Source of the DNA: Rubripirellula amarantea
GTDB lineage: Bacteria; Planctomycetota; Planctomycetia; Pirellulales; Pirellulaceae
Reading direction: 5' to 3'
DNA length: 64,000 nucleotides
Assembly: GCF_007859865.1 (NCBI RefSeq)
Contig: NZ_SJPI01000001.1
Location: 744,001-808,000 of the forward strand
Under the pieces are notes generated by a model that had not been told where the DNA came from, searched no databases, and saw only the letters and a program-made list of their open reading frames with translations. Below, piece after piece: positions 10,601 through 18,921 of this stretch. The position numbers were made by a program, and so were the translations under genes. Each line of letters opens with the position of its first letter. Position 1 is the stretch's first letter.

Positions 10601-12491
10601 GGTAGGATGTGCCTGACCCCGGACGAATGTCGGCCAGCACTCCCGTGCCCGCCGCCGTTCCATCGCTACTCATCAGTTCGATTCCGGTACCCGCACCTTG
10701 TCCCCGAAACAGCAGCGTGCCACCGAAATTGAACATGTCGTATTGGTAAGCACCGTTACTGAACCCGCCGCCGGTGAAAACGACTTGAGCTGTGCCAGCG
10801 GTCGTGCCATCACTTTTCCACAACCGACCGGAATCATGGAAGTACAGATTGCCGTTGGCCTCCGTCATCACTTTCGGGGCACCGTTGCTGCTACCCGCGC
10901 TAAGGTCGATGACCAAGTTGGTTCCCGCTGGCGTGCCATCGCTTTTCCAAAGTTCGTGACCGTGAGTGGCATCGTTGGCGCGAAAATATAGCGTGTCGCC
11001 AACGGCGGCGAAGTGAGCAGGGTATGACGTCAGCGTGTCAACTCTGATGTCTTTGACCATGGTTGTGCCGGCGACGGTTCCATCACTCTTCCACAGTTCA
11101 TGCCCATGAGTGCTGTCCTTTGCTCTCATCAACACCGTGCCACCAAAGTCGGCAAAGAAAGCGGGGGAAGACCCACCCACGCCGGAATAGATATCGGCCA
11201 CTTCCAAGGTTCCCAACGCGGTGCCGTCGCTGGTCCACAGCTCGTAACCCGAGGTGCCATCGTTGGTAGAGAAGTACAATGTGCCGCCAACGTTGGTCAG
11301 TTGAGCGGATAGAGTCGGGCCAGTGTTGTAGGTTCCGTTGCTAACGTCGGCAACCATTGTTGTGCCCGCCGCTGTGCCGTCGGTCTTCCAAAGTTCGCGG
11401 CCACCGGAATCGTAGCTGATCGCAAAGATCTGATTGCCAACCACAACCGCCTCACCCATCGATCGCCCGAGACCTCCTGGCATGGAATCGACCACTAATT
11501 GCGTGCCTGCCGTCGTTCCATCGCTCTTCCAAAACTCCCATCCGTGAGTTCCATCAAAGGCGCTGAAAATCAGTGTGCCGTTTAGATTTCTAAGATGCCG
11601 ACCGTAGGAACCGCCAACTCCAGGCCGAACATCGGCAACCAGAGTCGTGCCAGCGGATGTGCCGTCGCTCTTCCAAAGTTCACCGCCGACCGTTCCGTCA
11701 TTGGCCGTAAAGAAAATCTCGCCACCAAACTCGGTCAAGTTTGTCGGAATCGAGCCCACCGCACCAGTTTGAATATCTAACGGCATTGTCGTACCCGTCA
11801 CCGTGCCGTCGCTGACCCACAACTCGCGACCTGCGCTGCCATCATCAGCGCTGAAGAAAACGTTGCCTCTCGCACTCTGCATCCATTGCGGATCGGAACC
11901 CGCTGCACCATCGCGAATATCCGAAACCAGCACAGTGCCGGCGGACGTTCCGTCGCTTTTCCAAAGCTCAGTACCATGAGTGCCATCGTTGGCCGTGAAG
12001 TACAGCACTCCGCCCACATTGATGAACTCTTTCGGTGACGCATCGAGGTGGCCTGGTCGAATGTCTTTGACCAATGTCGTTCCTGCTTCGGTGCCGTCGC
12101 TCTTCCAAAGCTCGTACCCGTGTACTCCTTCGCGTGCAGCAAAGAATAACGTTCCAGCCACATTAAGCATGTTGCTGCCAAAGGCCGCCCCGCTCGCCGA
12201 GCCTGCAGAAACGTCTTTGACCAACACGGTGCCAGCGGCAGTTCCATCAGTCTTCCACAACTCTCGTCCCTGCTGGATCGTTTCGGCGGTGAAGAACGCC
12301 ACCGCCCCAACTTGCGTGAACCCTTGGGGAGCGGATGACGCGCCGTAGTCGGCTGCGTTGATGTCACCCAAAAACGAAAAATCAACCGCCAACAACCGTC
12401 GATCTTCGAGTACTTCAAAACGCAATCGTGCCGCTGACTTCACTCGCTGCGTCTTTTTGGCTCGTTTAGAGAATCGGCGATTGCAGGACAT
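7698..12491 (-). CDS. Giant surface protein: ELWxxDGT and FG-GAP repeats
   Basis: A 1597-residue protein that begins with a basic segment and the motif RLRFEVLEDRRLLA (residues about 23-35), the N-terminal signature of many exported planctomycete giants (LEPR-XLL type). Residues about 50-900 hold 17 copies of an about 50-residue unit centred on ELWKSDGTxAGT; 13 match ELWxxDGT exactly and four are degenerate (EFW, RLW, ELM, SLW). Next come a pre-peptidase C-terminal-like domain (about 930-1040), with VDLYRIDAIAGQAFDFDLD, and a short cadherin-like stretch. Seven FG-GAP/integrin-like repeats then follow (about 1115-1510), with phrases such as FGYSVSLDGSNLAIGAPLDD. The protein is presumably extracellular and adhesive or structural; no enzymatic motif is seen. 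The gene stands alone between convergent and same-strand neighbours. Confidence 0.92.
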   Translation of the reverse strand: MSCNRRFSKRAKKTQRVKSAARLRFEVLEDRRLLAVDFSFLGDINAADYGASSAPQGFTQVGAVAFFTAETIQQGRELWKTDGTAAGTVLVKDVSAGSASGAAFGSNMLNVAGTLFFAAREGVHGYELWKSDGTEAGTTLVKDIRPGHLDASPKEFINVGGVLYFTANDGTHGTELWKSDGTSAGTVLVSDIRDGAAGSDPQWMQSARGNVFFSADDGSAGRELWVSDGTVTGTTMPLDIQTGAVGSIPTNLTEFGGEIFFTANDGTVGGELWKSDGTSAGTTLVADVRPGVGGSYGRHLRNLNGTLIFSAFDGTHGWEFWKSDGTTAGTQLVVDSMPGGLGRSMGEAVVVGNQIFAISYDSGGRELWKTDGTAAGTTMVADVSNGTYNTGPTLSAQLTNVGGTLYFSTNDGTSGYELWTSDGTALGTLEVADIYSGVGGSSPAFFADFGGTVLMRAKDSTHGHELWKSDGTVAGTTMVKDIRVDTLTSYPAHFAAVGDTLYFRANDATHGHELWKSDGTPAGTNLVIDLSAGSSNGAPKVMTEANGNLYFHDSGRLWKSDGTTAGTAQVVFTGGGFSNGAYQYDMFNFGGTLLFRGQGAGTGIELMSSDGTAAGTGVLADIRPGSGTSYPTQLTQVGGVVYFRANDGTNGYELWRTDGTTAGTMLVADVNPGAPASNPTNLTNVDGTLYFAADDGTNGIELWKTDGTAAGTVLVSDVHPGSSGSFASNLVNVSGTVYFRAYHASYGHELWKSDGTSAGTTVLDLNPGTASGFATSLTNVDGTLFFYNNDGVHGNELWTSDGTVAGSMMLADIMPGGASSQPGNFTNFGGELYFTAYDNEFGSSLWRSDGTAQGTERLSTSTNGSPQVRSTNGIIIAGNNMFIQGGSNLYGYELYLVTQSDPNDQIAEATTLASGPTSAAIDSLGGSGDVDLYRIDAIAGQAFDFDLDRPIGGLDAALRIFDSAGNQLAVSDNDAGPSPEFSSDEPFLHFVAPQNGTYYIGVSAASNVAYNAVDGRGDVSSTTLGEYQLILTNDWPAPVFNDESASTNADMPLVLPVIPAQYADEFAVLSATNGQHGTVTITGNGTLTYTPDLGFVGTDSFEYEVAAFDAEMMGDSSSTGDRFGYSIDISGDYAIVGAYLDDPDGVTNAGSALIYQRTGLTSWTEVAHLTGDLGAAGLQTSFGWSVAIDGDTAVVGAQYDRENGFRAGAAYVFGRNQGGSNQWGRVAKLAGSDTVLRDLFGRSVDISGDTIVVGASTADPAGSASGAAYVFNRDEGGVSAWGQVKKLIGSTTTTGDRFGQSVSIDNSTIAVGAFRHDGAGNDSGSVYLFKRNRFGVDNWGELIQINAADASANDQFGYSVSLDGSNLAIGAPLDDEAGMNQLGSVYVMSQNQGGVNQFGQVAKLFSDDGTAGDRLGGSVSLDGNRLAVGAVQSDFGGLQSGNAYLFEDSGTGWSQSRLLVNDEVTTADQYGVAVAIDGNMAAVGSWLDNRPDNNSGAAYAFDLQSDTATVTVTVIAQTSELPRTNRTSDRSSITSSSQEEPMDLSGVAKIRSASLTAIEAEAVDRTLEAFVDLEDDEHQELMLDDVALRTLTTKLGR

Positions 12492-12822
12492 GACGTAGCA
12501 TCTCTGTGAGTGGGTCCAACTAAGGTTCGCTGGCCATTCTAACCAGCACGACTGGTCGCCACAGAGAACCAGAGTTCAACAGCATCCTTTCCGAAGGAAA
12601 GCGTAGCGATCAGCGCCCAGTCCATGTACACGCGTCCAGAGATCGCGTTCGCTCTGGCAGCATCGCATCGAGTTCGCTCAGCCGAAATCACATACTGATA
12701 ACGGCGTGGATTTCGGAACCGGGCTTGATCTCGATATACGTGGTCGCGACGAAAGAGAAAAAGGCCACCTATCAACTTCATCGCAGCAGGGGCAATCGCG
12801 AGGATCGCTAAAGGTATCTGCT
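12492..12822. other. 331-bp intergenic region
   Basis: This is the spacer between the TauE/SafE gene and the surface-protein gene, both on the minus strand. It should contain the promoter of the latter. A minus-strand open frame (12539-12964) crosses it, but its upstream third lies antiframe inside the TauE gene, and it shows no domain, so I do not call it. A minor 6-bp inverted repeat (ccagag/ctctgg, 12636-12657) is present. Confidence 0.5.
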
Positions 12823-13569
12823 TCAAACAACCCTCCACAAGATGCGCACGCCAGCAATCATTACCAGCACCGCGGTGAGCGATTGAATTCTTGTCGCGGC
12901 AACTTGGCTTAAGCAGAATCGGACACCAAGTTGCCCGCCGCCCAGGACTGCGACGAGTAGCCATAAACGATTCACGTCACCGATCTGAAACTGGTCGCTG
13001 ACCAGTAACCCGGCAAGCCCCGCGAGAGAGTTCACCAAGATAAAGACGCTCGCGGTCGCGGCGATTCGCTTGGCAGTATCCCAGCGAAGAAGATGCAACA
13101 TCGGCGACAAGAAAATTCCTCCACCAATTCCGACTAGCCCCGACAAGAAACCGATCCCTCCACCGATCGCTGCTTCGTCCCACCAACTCGCTACCCGTCG
13201 GTTGTGGTCGGTTCGCTTAGGCTGAATCAGCATGGCCAACGATGCTGTGACCAACGTCGCACCTAGCAACCCGAAAAAGGTCGCTTGCGAGAACCGCATT
13301 TGAGCAGCCAAAAACGACGCCGGAACACTGATAGCCACCAGTGGGATGACTCGTTTGGCAATCACGTGCCCCTGCTTCCAAAACAGCCAAACGCTTCCCG
13401 TGACCACGACCAAATTGCAAACGAGCGCCAGCGTTCGCATTTCGGAAAAGTTTGTCAGTGCATAACTAAGGATCGCCAGATAACTCGACCCGCCTCCAAA
13501 ACCAGCCGCTGAATAGATCGCCCCTACAGCGAAAAAAAGGACAACCAGCGTGACAAGATTGAGATCCAC
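12823..13569 (-). CDS. TauE/SafE-family membrane permease
   Basis: A 248-residue polytopic membrane protein of the sulfite exporter TauE/SafE (DUF81) family, which exports or imports small organosulfur anions. The family hallmark appears twice: the N-terminal AAGFGGGSSYLAIL after the first helix, and the matching SGLVGIGGGIFLSPML in the second half. About seven to eight hydrophobic segments can be counted, and the length is normal for the family. The start codon is GTG at 13569. The gene is not next to sulfur-metabolism genes, so its substrate cannot be inferred. A 208-bp gap with a tandem repeat separates it from the upstream minus-strand gene. Confidence 0.9.
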   Translation of the reverse strand: MDLNLVTLVVLFFAVGAIYSAAGFGGGSSYLAILSYALTNFSEMRTLALVCNLVVVTGSVWLFWKQGHVIAKRVIPLVAISVPASFLAAQMRFSQATFFGLLGATLVTASLAMLIQPKRTDHNRRVASWWDEAAIGGGIGFLSGLVGIGGGIFLSPMLHLLRWDTAKRIAATASVFILVNSLAGLAGLLVSDQFQIGDVNRLWLLVAVLGGGQLGVRFCLSQVAATRIQSLTAVLVMIAGVRILWRVV

Positions 13570-13684
13570 AATGACGGATTAGGTAACCTGAGAGATGACG
13601 AAGTCAGCAAGAGCGTGTATCTGACCACACCAACAACGGTAAAAAAAGCTTACGAAACGGCACTTGCTAGCTGGCATACACTAA

Positions 13685-13757
13685 CGCCTCACACGTGGCG
13701 GCGCCTCAAAAGTACCCGGCGCCTCACACGTGCCCGGCTTCTCAAAAGTATCCGGCG
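13685..13757. repeat. Two-copy imperfect tandem repeat, about 35 bp
   Basis: The 13-mer cgcctcacacgtg occurs at 13685-13697 and 13720-13732, and the 10-mer ctcaaaagta at 13705-13714 and 13741-13750, each pair about 35 bases apart. The units also contain the palindromes GGCGCC and CACGTG, so the region can fold. It lies between two minus-strand genes, just past the end of the gene at 13778, and could act in termination. Confidence 0.75.
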
Positions 13758-13777
13758 ATGCATCCACGTTTCAATAT

Positions 13778-15184
13778 TTAGAATTGCAACTGATACTTTT
13801 CCGTCATCGTTCGTCGCACTTGAGCGGTCAATTGATCGATTTGATTAAGCGTATCTTTGAAGTTGGCATATGCATTGCCGCGCGCATAAGCGTTCGTGAC
13901 GGCGTGGTAGTCCGCGGTTGAATTGGCGTTGTAGTACGAGCCATTCCCGTAATAGCCATTGTTCAATCCCTGAGCCGCTTTCGTTTTTCCGGCCGCAATA
14001 TTCCCTTGGGTAACCGTCAAGGCGTTTCCACGAAGTGCCTCGGCGACATTCGTTCCGTATTGGATCATTTCGGGATCCACGTTCAACGTTCCCAACTCGT
14101 CGATCTTTCTCGCGCGTTGGTCGTTCCATTTCGCGAGTGCACCAGTAGTTTGCGACTTGTGGTCTCGCGTTCGCTCGATGATTGCATTGACCTCATCGAA
14201 GTAGTGCTTGGAGTAAAATCCCATCTTTTCAGCTTCCGTCTTGCCTTGACTGCCACCGTCGCTAGACAAAGCGATTGTCCGTGAAGCTTGATCTTCTAAG
14301 CTGAATATTCCTAGCAATCCGCTAAGCGTTGACTCGGTGATAGGTCCCTGCAATGACAAGGTATTGCCATCGACCTTGGCTTTCCAAGTCAGCACTTCCG
14401 GCGCCGCCGATCCACCTCGCTCAAGCATTTCAGCAAACAACTCGGCTGCGATGTTTTCTAACGATGCGGGTGATTTGGTGAACTCGACCGAAACGATGCA
14501 CTCGTTGAGACTTCGGCGACCGACGATGATGCTGATCCCATTTGCCGAGGCGAGTGTGCTGGCGACCGATTCAGGAGACTTTGATTTGATCGACTTAAAC
14601 GTCTCAAGACGCTTAGCCATGGGAACCGGTGAAAAGACGTTCTTCACTTCAATCGCCAACATCATCGACAGAAACGATTCTTTTTGAGCAGCCCACTTAT
14701 CTAAGAAAGATGAGTAGTTCACCGGCATATCCGATGACAACCATCCCGATACCAAAGACCGGTCTGCGGGACGTAGCACGCCAAGGCGATTTTCCTTGGC
14801 AGGATACAAGTACATTTCTTGGGGCGACCAAACGACATCTTGGCCTGCAATTTGGTCAACGTACCCACCAACGGACGTTGCCAGTTCGTTGGCATCGATG
14901 CCGTTTTCCAAAGTGGCGTAACCAGCCTCCCAACGTGGCCGAAGGTCGGTCAGATTCAGGTCAGAGATGAACCAGAACTCCCCGACATTATCGGATACAC
15001 GATCGGCGAATTCAGCATCGCTCATTAGTTTATTGAGCGCTCCAACGTTCACATAACCAATCGCGTTGGCCGGAGCCGGCGATCGTTTCAGCAACAATGG
15101 AAGCTTTTCGTCTTGGGCGTAACCCATCGAAGACGTGAACAAGGAAACGACAAGAAGAAGGCAAACTTGAATCTTGGAAGTCAT
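13778..15184 (-). CDS. Secreted protein of unknown function, downstream of Bat cluster
   Basis: A 468-residue protein that I do not recognise. It has a signal peptide (hydrophobic CLLLVVSLFTSSMGYA, cleavage near residue 24). The body is a soluble mixed alpha/beta region. The C-terminus carries an Asn/Tyr/Gly-rich patch (NNGYYGNGSYYNANS) and ends in a predicted helix. It begins only 54 bp after the BatD-like gene and on the same strand, so it may be read with the Bat cluster and act on the same periplasmic process; that is inference from position alone. The C-terminal YHAVTNAYARGNAYANFKDTLNQIDQL segment looks amphipathic, so it could contact a partner. Confidence 0.75.
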   Translation of the reverse strand: MTSKIQVCLLLVVSLFTSSMGYAQDEKLPLLLKRSPAPANAIGYVNVGALNKLMSDAEFADRVSDNVGEFWFISDLNLTDLRPRWEAGYATLENGIDANELATSVGGYVDQIAGQDVVWSPQEMYLYPAKENRLGVLRPADRSLVSGWLSSDMPVNYSSFLDKWAAQKESFLSMMLAIEVKNVFSPVPMAKRLETFKSIKSKSPESVASTLASANGISIIVGRRSLNECIVSVEFTKSPASLENIAAELFAEMLERGGSAAPEVLTWKAKVDGNTLSLQGPITESTLSGLLGIFSLEDQASRTIALSSDGGSQGKTEAEKMGFYSKHYFDEVNAIIERTRDHKSQTTGALAKWNDQRARKIDELGTLNVDPEMIQYGTNVAEALRGNALTVTQGNIAAGKTKAAQGLNNGYYGNGSYYNANSTADYHAVTNAYARGNAYANFKDTLNQIDQLTAQVRRTMTEKYQLQF

Positions 15185-15238
15185 GTTGTTGGGCTCGGCG
15201 ATAAGGTAAAGAATTGCATACTAGGATACACGGATTCG

Positions 15239-16276
15239 CTACGGATTAAGTGGGGGCAAGGGATCGAACGAGAATTTCATTTGCCGTGTTCGCCGACGAA
15301 GTAATGCCCAGTGGCCGATCCACCACGATAGAGCACCGCCCATCAGCGTGAGAACCACGACGCCTACGCCGAACCAACGCCTGTTTTGTGATGAAATCTT
15401 CTGGGTATCGTGTGCTGCGGCACTTCCGGAATCACCGATCGCGGCACTGACTTGAAACGTTTGTCCAGGCAACGTTTCGTTGATCATTTTGTTTTGGCTT
15501 GAGCTCCACCAAACGATATCAATCGGCGGCACTTCAATGCTTCCCGGGCGAGTAAACACATACGTCGTGCGATCAACTCGAATCGCCTCTAACTCGCCAC
15601 GATTGTTCGAATCGGACGTTTCGGCTGCCTTTGGATACATCTTTGTGCCGGCCGTCGTAGGTAACTTAATCGCCGGCATCATCATGGCAGGTGCATCCTT
15701 GATGGTTCGCCTTATCGTACGAACGATTCCGTCACCCACAACAAACGTAGCATCATCTGCATTGGGTTCCCAACTTTGAGTCACATCAAAACTTTTCGCG
15801 ACGACCCAACCGTTGGTACTCGCTACGCCCTCGGGAAGTTTGGCTTCTAGCGAAACGGGCTGGGTCGAAACCGTTTTTGTCACCACATCTTCTTTCGCAC
15901 CAAACTTTTTTACTTCGATGTCAACGTTTATCGGTGGAACCATCAATGGTTGTGCGCGTTGGGGGTACACCCACCATTCGTTACGTTGCCCCGTGTAACT
16001 TTCACCCTTGATAGTTTCGGTTAAACGAGTCGCTTGCCCGTCCGGTACATACACGACCGCTCCCGAGACTTTGACAGACGGAAGATGGGGGACATTGGCC
16101 CAACCTTCACTGTCTAAGACATCCAGCATCAAACGAATGCGTTGCCCCACGACGAGCGACTCGCCCGCCGCAGGATCAGTATTGATTCGCACAATGGGAT
16201 CCGCGGCACGAACGCTCGAGTTCCAAGCACTGATCAAGATCAATGCAAGAAGAACTGTTAGAAGCCTACTTCTCAT
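15239..16276 (-). CDS. BatD-like membrane-anchored protein
   Basis: A 345-residue protein with a signal peptide (RLLTVLLALILISAWNSSVRA), beta-rich periplasmic domains, and one C-terminal transmembrane helix (WFGVGVVVLTLMGGALSWWIG) followed by basic residues. This is the layout of BatD (oxygen-tolerance/aerotolerance) proteins, but the length is well below the roughly 500-600 residues usual for the family, so it may be a reduced version. I chose the ATG at 16276, which gives a clean signal peptide and overlaps the end of the TPR gene by 11 bp; an upstream in-frame start at 16315 is less likely. It is the last member of the Bat-type cluster. Confidence 0.75.
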   Translation of the reverse strand: MRSRLLTVLLALILISAWNSSVRAADPIVRINTDPAAGESLVVGQRIRLMLDVLDSEGWANVPHLPSVKVSGAVVYVPDGQATRLTETIKGESYTGQRNEWWVYPQRAQPLMVPPINVDIEVKKFGAKEDVVTKTVSTQPVSLEAKLPEGVASTNGWVVAKSFDVTQSWEPNADDATFVVGDGIVRTIRRTIKDAPAMMMPAIKLPTTAGTKMYPKAAETSDSNNRGELEAIRVDRTTYVFTRPGSIEVPPIDIVWWSSSQNKMINETLPGQTFQVSAAIGDSGSAAAHDTQKISSQNRRWFGVGVVVLTLMGGALSWWIGHWALLRRRTRQMKFSFDPLPPLNP

Positions 16277-16922
16277 CGGTCGGCTCCGTTTGCCGCATCG
16301 CCTGCTGAAACGCAAACTTACTCTTCAGAAAATCTCTCGGTGTGGTCTGCACTTGACGCAACCAAATCGCTTGAAGTTCCGAATCCGAGAGTGATTCGCC
16401 ATCGACGGTTTCGTCATCATCGTCGGACGATCCTCCGGGCGAATTGGATTGATCAAACACGATTTCGTCAGCCCCTAGTTTTCCCCCGGTCATTTCACCG
16501 CCCTCTTTGTCTAGCCGCGATGCGCGTCCCAGTGCGATTGCCCGATTGTTGACCGCAGGTTCCCAATCGGGACGTAATTCAAGGGCATGGTCGTAGCGTT
16601 TAATTGCTGGGCCATACTCCCCTAACATGACAAGCATGTTGGCTTGATTGAATGCTGCCTGTGGACCGGGAATGGTCGAGAATAACGAGGCAGCACGCTT
16701 AAAATCACCCGTTTTGGACAATGCGACGGCCCTTCGAAACGGATCCTCAAACGCTTGGGCTGCTGCGTCGTAGTCGCCGCGATCGAACAAGTGCTGCCCT
16801 CGCTGATCAGCAGTCAACCAAAATGAGCCGCGTTGTTGAAAGCCCGCGACCACCGCCAGCGCGAGAAGCATTCCAGTCAGCACCATTGCCATGCGTTTTA
16901 CGAAGTGGCGAGTGTTGTTCAT
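16266..16922 (-). CDS. BatC-like TPR protein
   Basis: A 218-residue protein with one N-terminal membrane segment (MAMVLTGMLLALAVVAGF) and TPR-like helices. One helical repeat is RGQHLFDRGDYDAAAQAFEDP and another is AIKRYDHALELRPDWEPAVNNRAIALG. The C-terminal part is acidic and low in complexity (DDDDETVDGESLSDSELQ). This matches the BatC/BatE-type TPR partner in aerotolerance operons. The ATG at 16922 forms an ATGA overlap with the stop of the BatB-like gene. A longer in-frame start exists upstream but would lie inside that gene. TPRs here probably assemble the complex at the membrane. Confidence 0.8.
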   Translation of the reverse strand: MNNTRHFVKRMAMVLTGMLLALAVVAGFQQRGSFWLTADQRGQHLFDRGDYDAAAQAFEDPFRRAVALSKTGDFKRAASLFSTIPGPQAAFNQANMLVMLGEYGPAIKRYDHALELRPDWEPAVNNRAIALGRASRLDKEGGEMTGGKLGADEIVFDQSNSPGGSSDDDDETVDGESLSDSELQAIWLRQVQTTPRDFLKSKFAFQQAMRQTEPTDEK

Positions 16923-17872
16923 GAAAGTCCCCCTGATGCGACGCTCCAACCCCGACGACTCCAGAATGCCGCTCCGATTCCAATTGGCCAAAGCAACCAA
17001 TATCCTTCGTCTCGCCATTGTGCAGACGGGTCTGTCATCGACGTTACTAGCGAACTCTTGGCGTGCCCGGCCACTACCTTGATGTCGGCGTCATCGGGCG
17101 TAAGTCGCTCCAACGAAACATCTAAAATCTTTGCCGCCTCCTCAATACCTAGCCCAGCCAGGTTTGATTCGGGGGCAATCGGAACCCACCATTGCAAACC
17201 CACTCGATAGCTCTTTTTCCAAAGCTGCAGCGAAGCCTGTTGAGGGTCCTCGGCGGAATCAGCAATCACAAGGATCGACGCAGCGACCGAATCACGCTTG
17301 ATATGCTCGGCAGTTAGAGTAAGCGCGTCTGCTAACGAATCTCCTTCGCCGGGCATCACACCGGGATCGAGTGACTGCAACATCTCAACAATCACACCGC
17401 TGTCGTTGGTCGGCGGCACCACCAGATGTGCGGATTCGGAATAAACCACCAAGCCCGTCGCCGAGCCCTTTCGCAACTCCATCAAGTCATGCAATTTGTT
17501 CCGCACTCGCTCGAGTCGTGAGGGCAACACGTCGTCACTTTGCATCGACGGCGTGAGTTTCAGGATCACCCACAAGTTGGACGCGTCGTCAGCAAAGGGA
17601 GATGGTTCTTTTCGCCAACTCGGTCCTGCTAGGGCAATCGTCCCCAGCAACCACAGTCCAAGTAGAACCTCCGCCGGACGTAGACGAGTTTGCTTGCCTC
17701 CGTCGACCACCAAATGTTTGAGTAAGTGAGGAGCGACTTGATCCGAAAGCGATTGCTGCAAACTATTGTTTCGCACACAAAACCAGTACACCGCCGCTAT
17801 CGGAACCAGCAACCAGAATCCCATCGGTCGCAACCAATGAAAATCAGCCAACCATGAAAGTAGGCCACTCAT
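16919..17872 (-). CDS. BatB-like VWA protein with degenerate metal site
   Basis: A 317-residue protein with N-terminal and C-terminal membrane segments flanking a von Willebrand A domain, the standard BatB layout. The expected DxSxS metal-site motif is altered: the aligned stretch is VILKLTPSMQSDDVLPSRLE, so the Asp is Lys105 and the first Ser is Thr107, although PSRLERVRNKL, the following BatB signature, is well kept. The Asp-Gly of the usual TDG is ADSAED. The protein may therefore have lost metal-dependent ligand binding and act as a scaffold. It overlaps the BatA-like gene by 4 bp upstream and the BatC-like gene by 4 bp downstream. Confidence 0.85.
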   Translation of the reverse strand: MSGLLSWLADFHWLRPMGFWLLVPIAAVYWFCVRNNSLQQSLSDQVAPHLLKHLVVDGGKQTRLRPAEVLLGLWLLGTIALAGPSWRKEPSPFADDASNLWVILKLTPSMQSDDVLPSRLERVRNKLHDLMELRKGSATGLVVYSESAHLVVPPTNDSGVIVEMLQSLDPGVMPGEGDSLADALTLTAEHIKRDSVAASILVIADSAEDPQQASLQLWKKSYRVGLQWWVPIAPESNLAGLGIEEAAKILDVSLERLTPDDADIKVVAGHAKSSLVTSMTDPSAQWRDEGYWLLWPIGIGAAFWSRRGWSVASGGLS

Positions 17873-18921
17873 CCGGCGACACCTCGCTGGGTTTGCAAGA
17901 CGTCGGAACTCGCTTCATCGCGATCTGCACGCGAGACAATCTTCAATCGTTGAACTGCGGTGAGGACACCCCAAACAGCATGGTGGAGAATTGAGATTAC
18001 CATCGTGACCGCAAGGAACCATGCGAACAACTCACTGCGAGGTCGGTGCGAGACCGTTTTTACCTCACGCGTATCCATCGAGTCCAGTTTTTCGTAAACC
18101 ATTGCAAGGCGATCGCGATCTTCGGCGCGAAAGTAGTTACCACTAGTTTCTTTGGCGACTTGCTTCAAAGCTTCCTCGTCCAACAATTCTTCGCCTGCAG
18201 CTTCTGGGTCGCCAACTCCAATCGTGTGAATTACGATGCCTTTGTCCGCGGCGATCTTCGCTGCCTCGGCAGGAGGAACACGACTTCCCGTGTCGTTGCC
18301 GTCGGTCATTGCGATGAGGACTTTGCTGTCCATGTCGCTACGTTCAAAGAGCGTGATTCCCAAACCAATAGCATCGCCCAACGCGGTCTTCGGCCCAGCC
18401 ATTCGAGGGTACAGTTCGTTTAACAATTCTTGGCAAACGTCTAGATCTTGTGTGAAAGGAATCTGCACGAACGCTCCAGAACCAAACACGACCATGCCGA
18501 CACGGTCGCCTTTTCGTTGCGCAAGGAAGTCGCCTAAGACTTGTTTGGTCGCTGTTAAACGATCGGCGCGATTGTCGTTTTGATCCGTGAAGTCTTCCGT
18601 TTCCATGGATCCTGAAAGGTCGACCGCTAGCAACAAATCCCGCGTTGCGACTTCACGTACGATTGGATCCCCAAGCCATTGTGGTCGAGCAAGCGATATT
18701 GAAAGAGTGAGCCAACAGATCGCAAAAGCGAGCGTTTGCGACCAACGGCGACGTCGCACCACCGCGCCTTTTCCCGGCGAGGCACCGAGGGCGTCGACGG
18801 CAACGTCAAACATTGGCACTCGAATTGCGCTACGCGGTTGTTCGAAACTCGGCAGCAACCAACGCAGTAATAACGGCAACACAACCAGACCGAGTAGCCA
18901 CGGATAGGCAAAAGTTAGCAT
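17869..18921 (-). CDS. BatA-like VWA protein
   Basis: A 350-residue protein with two N-terminal membrane segments (residues 3-22 and about 62-78), a VWA domain, and a C-terminal membrane segment (FAWFLAVTMVISILHHAVWG). The metal-ion-dependent adhesion site is intact: DLSGSM with Asp101, Ser103 and Ser105, then PFTQDLD and MTDGNDTGS. This is a typical BatA. It overlaps the DUF4381 gene by 7 bp and the BatB-like gene by 4 bp, so the block is translationally coupled. Confidence 0.9.
   Translation of the reverse strand: MLTFAYPWLLGLVVLPLLLRWLLPSFEQPRSAIRVPMFDVAVDALGASPGKGAVVRRRRWSQTLAFAICWLTLSISLARPQWLGDPIVREVATRDLLLAVDLSGSMETEDFTDQNDNRADRLTATKQVLGDFLAQRKGDRVGMVVFGSGAFVQIPFTQDLDVCQELLNELYPRMAGPKTALGDAIGLGITLFERSDMDSKVLIAMTDGNDTGSRVPPAEAAKIAADKGIVIHTIGVGDPEAAGEELLDEEALKQVAKETSGNYFRAEDRDRLAMVYEKLDSMDTREVKTVSHRPRSELFAWFLAVTMVISILHHAVWGVLTAVQRLKIVSRADRDEASSDVLQTQRGVAG

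Noticed and set aside
12539-12964. 141-codon minus-strand frame across the spacer after the surface-protein gene
   Set aside because: It overlaps the TauE/SafE gene in another frame and shows no recognisable domain.
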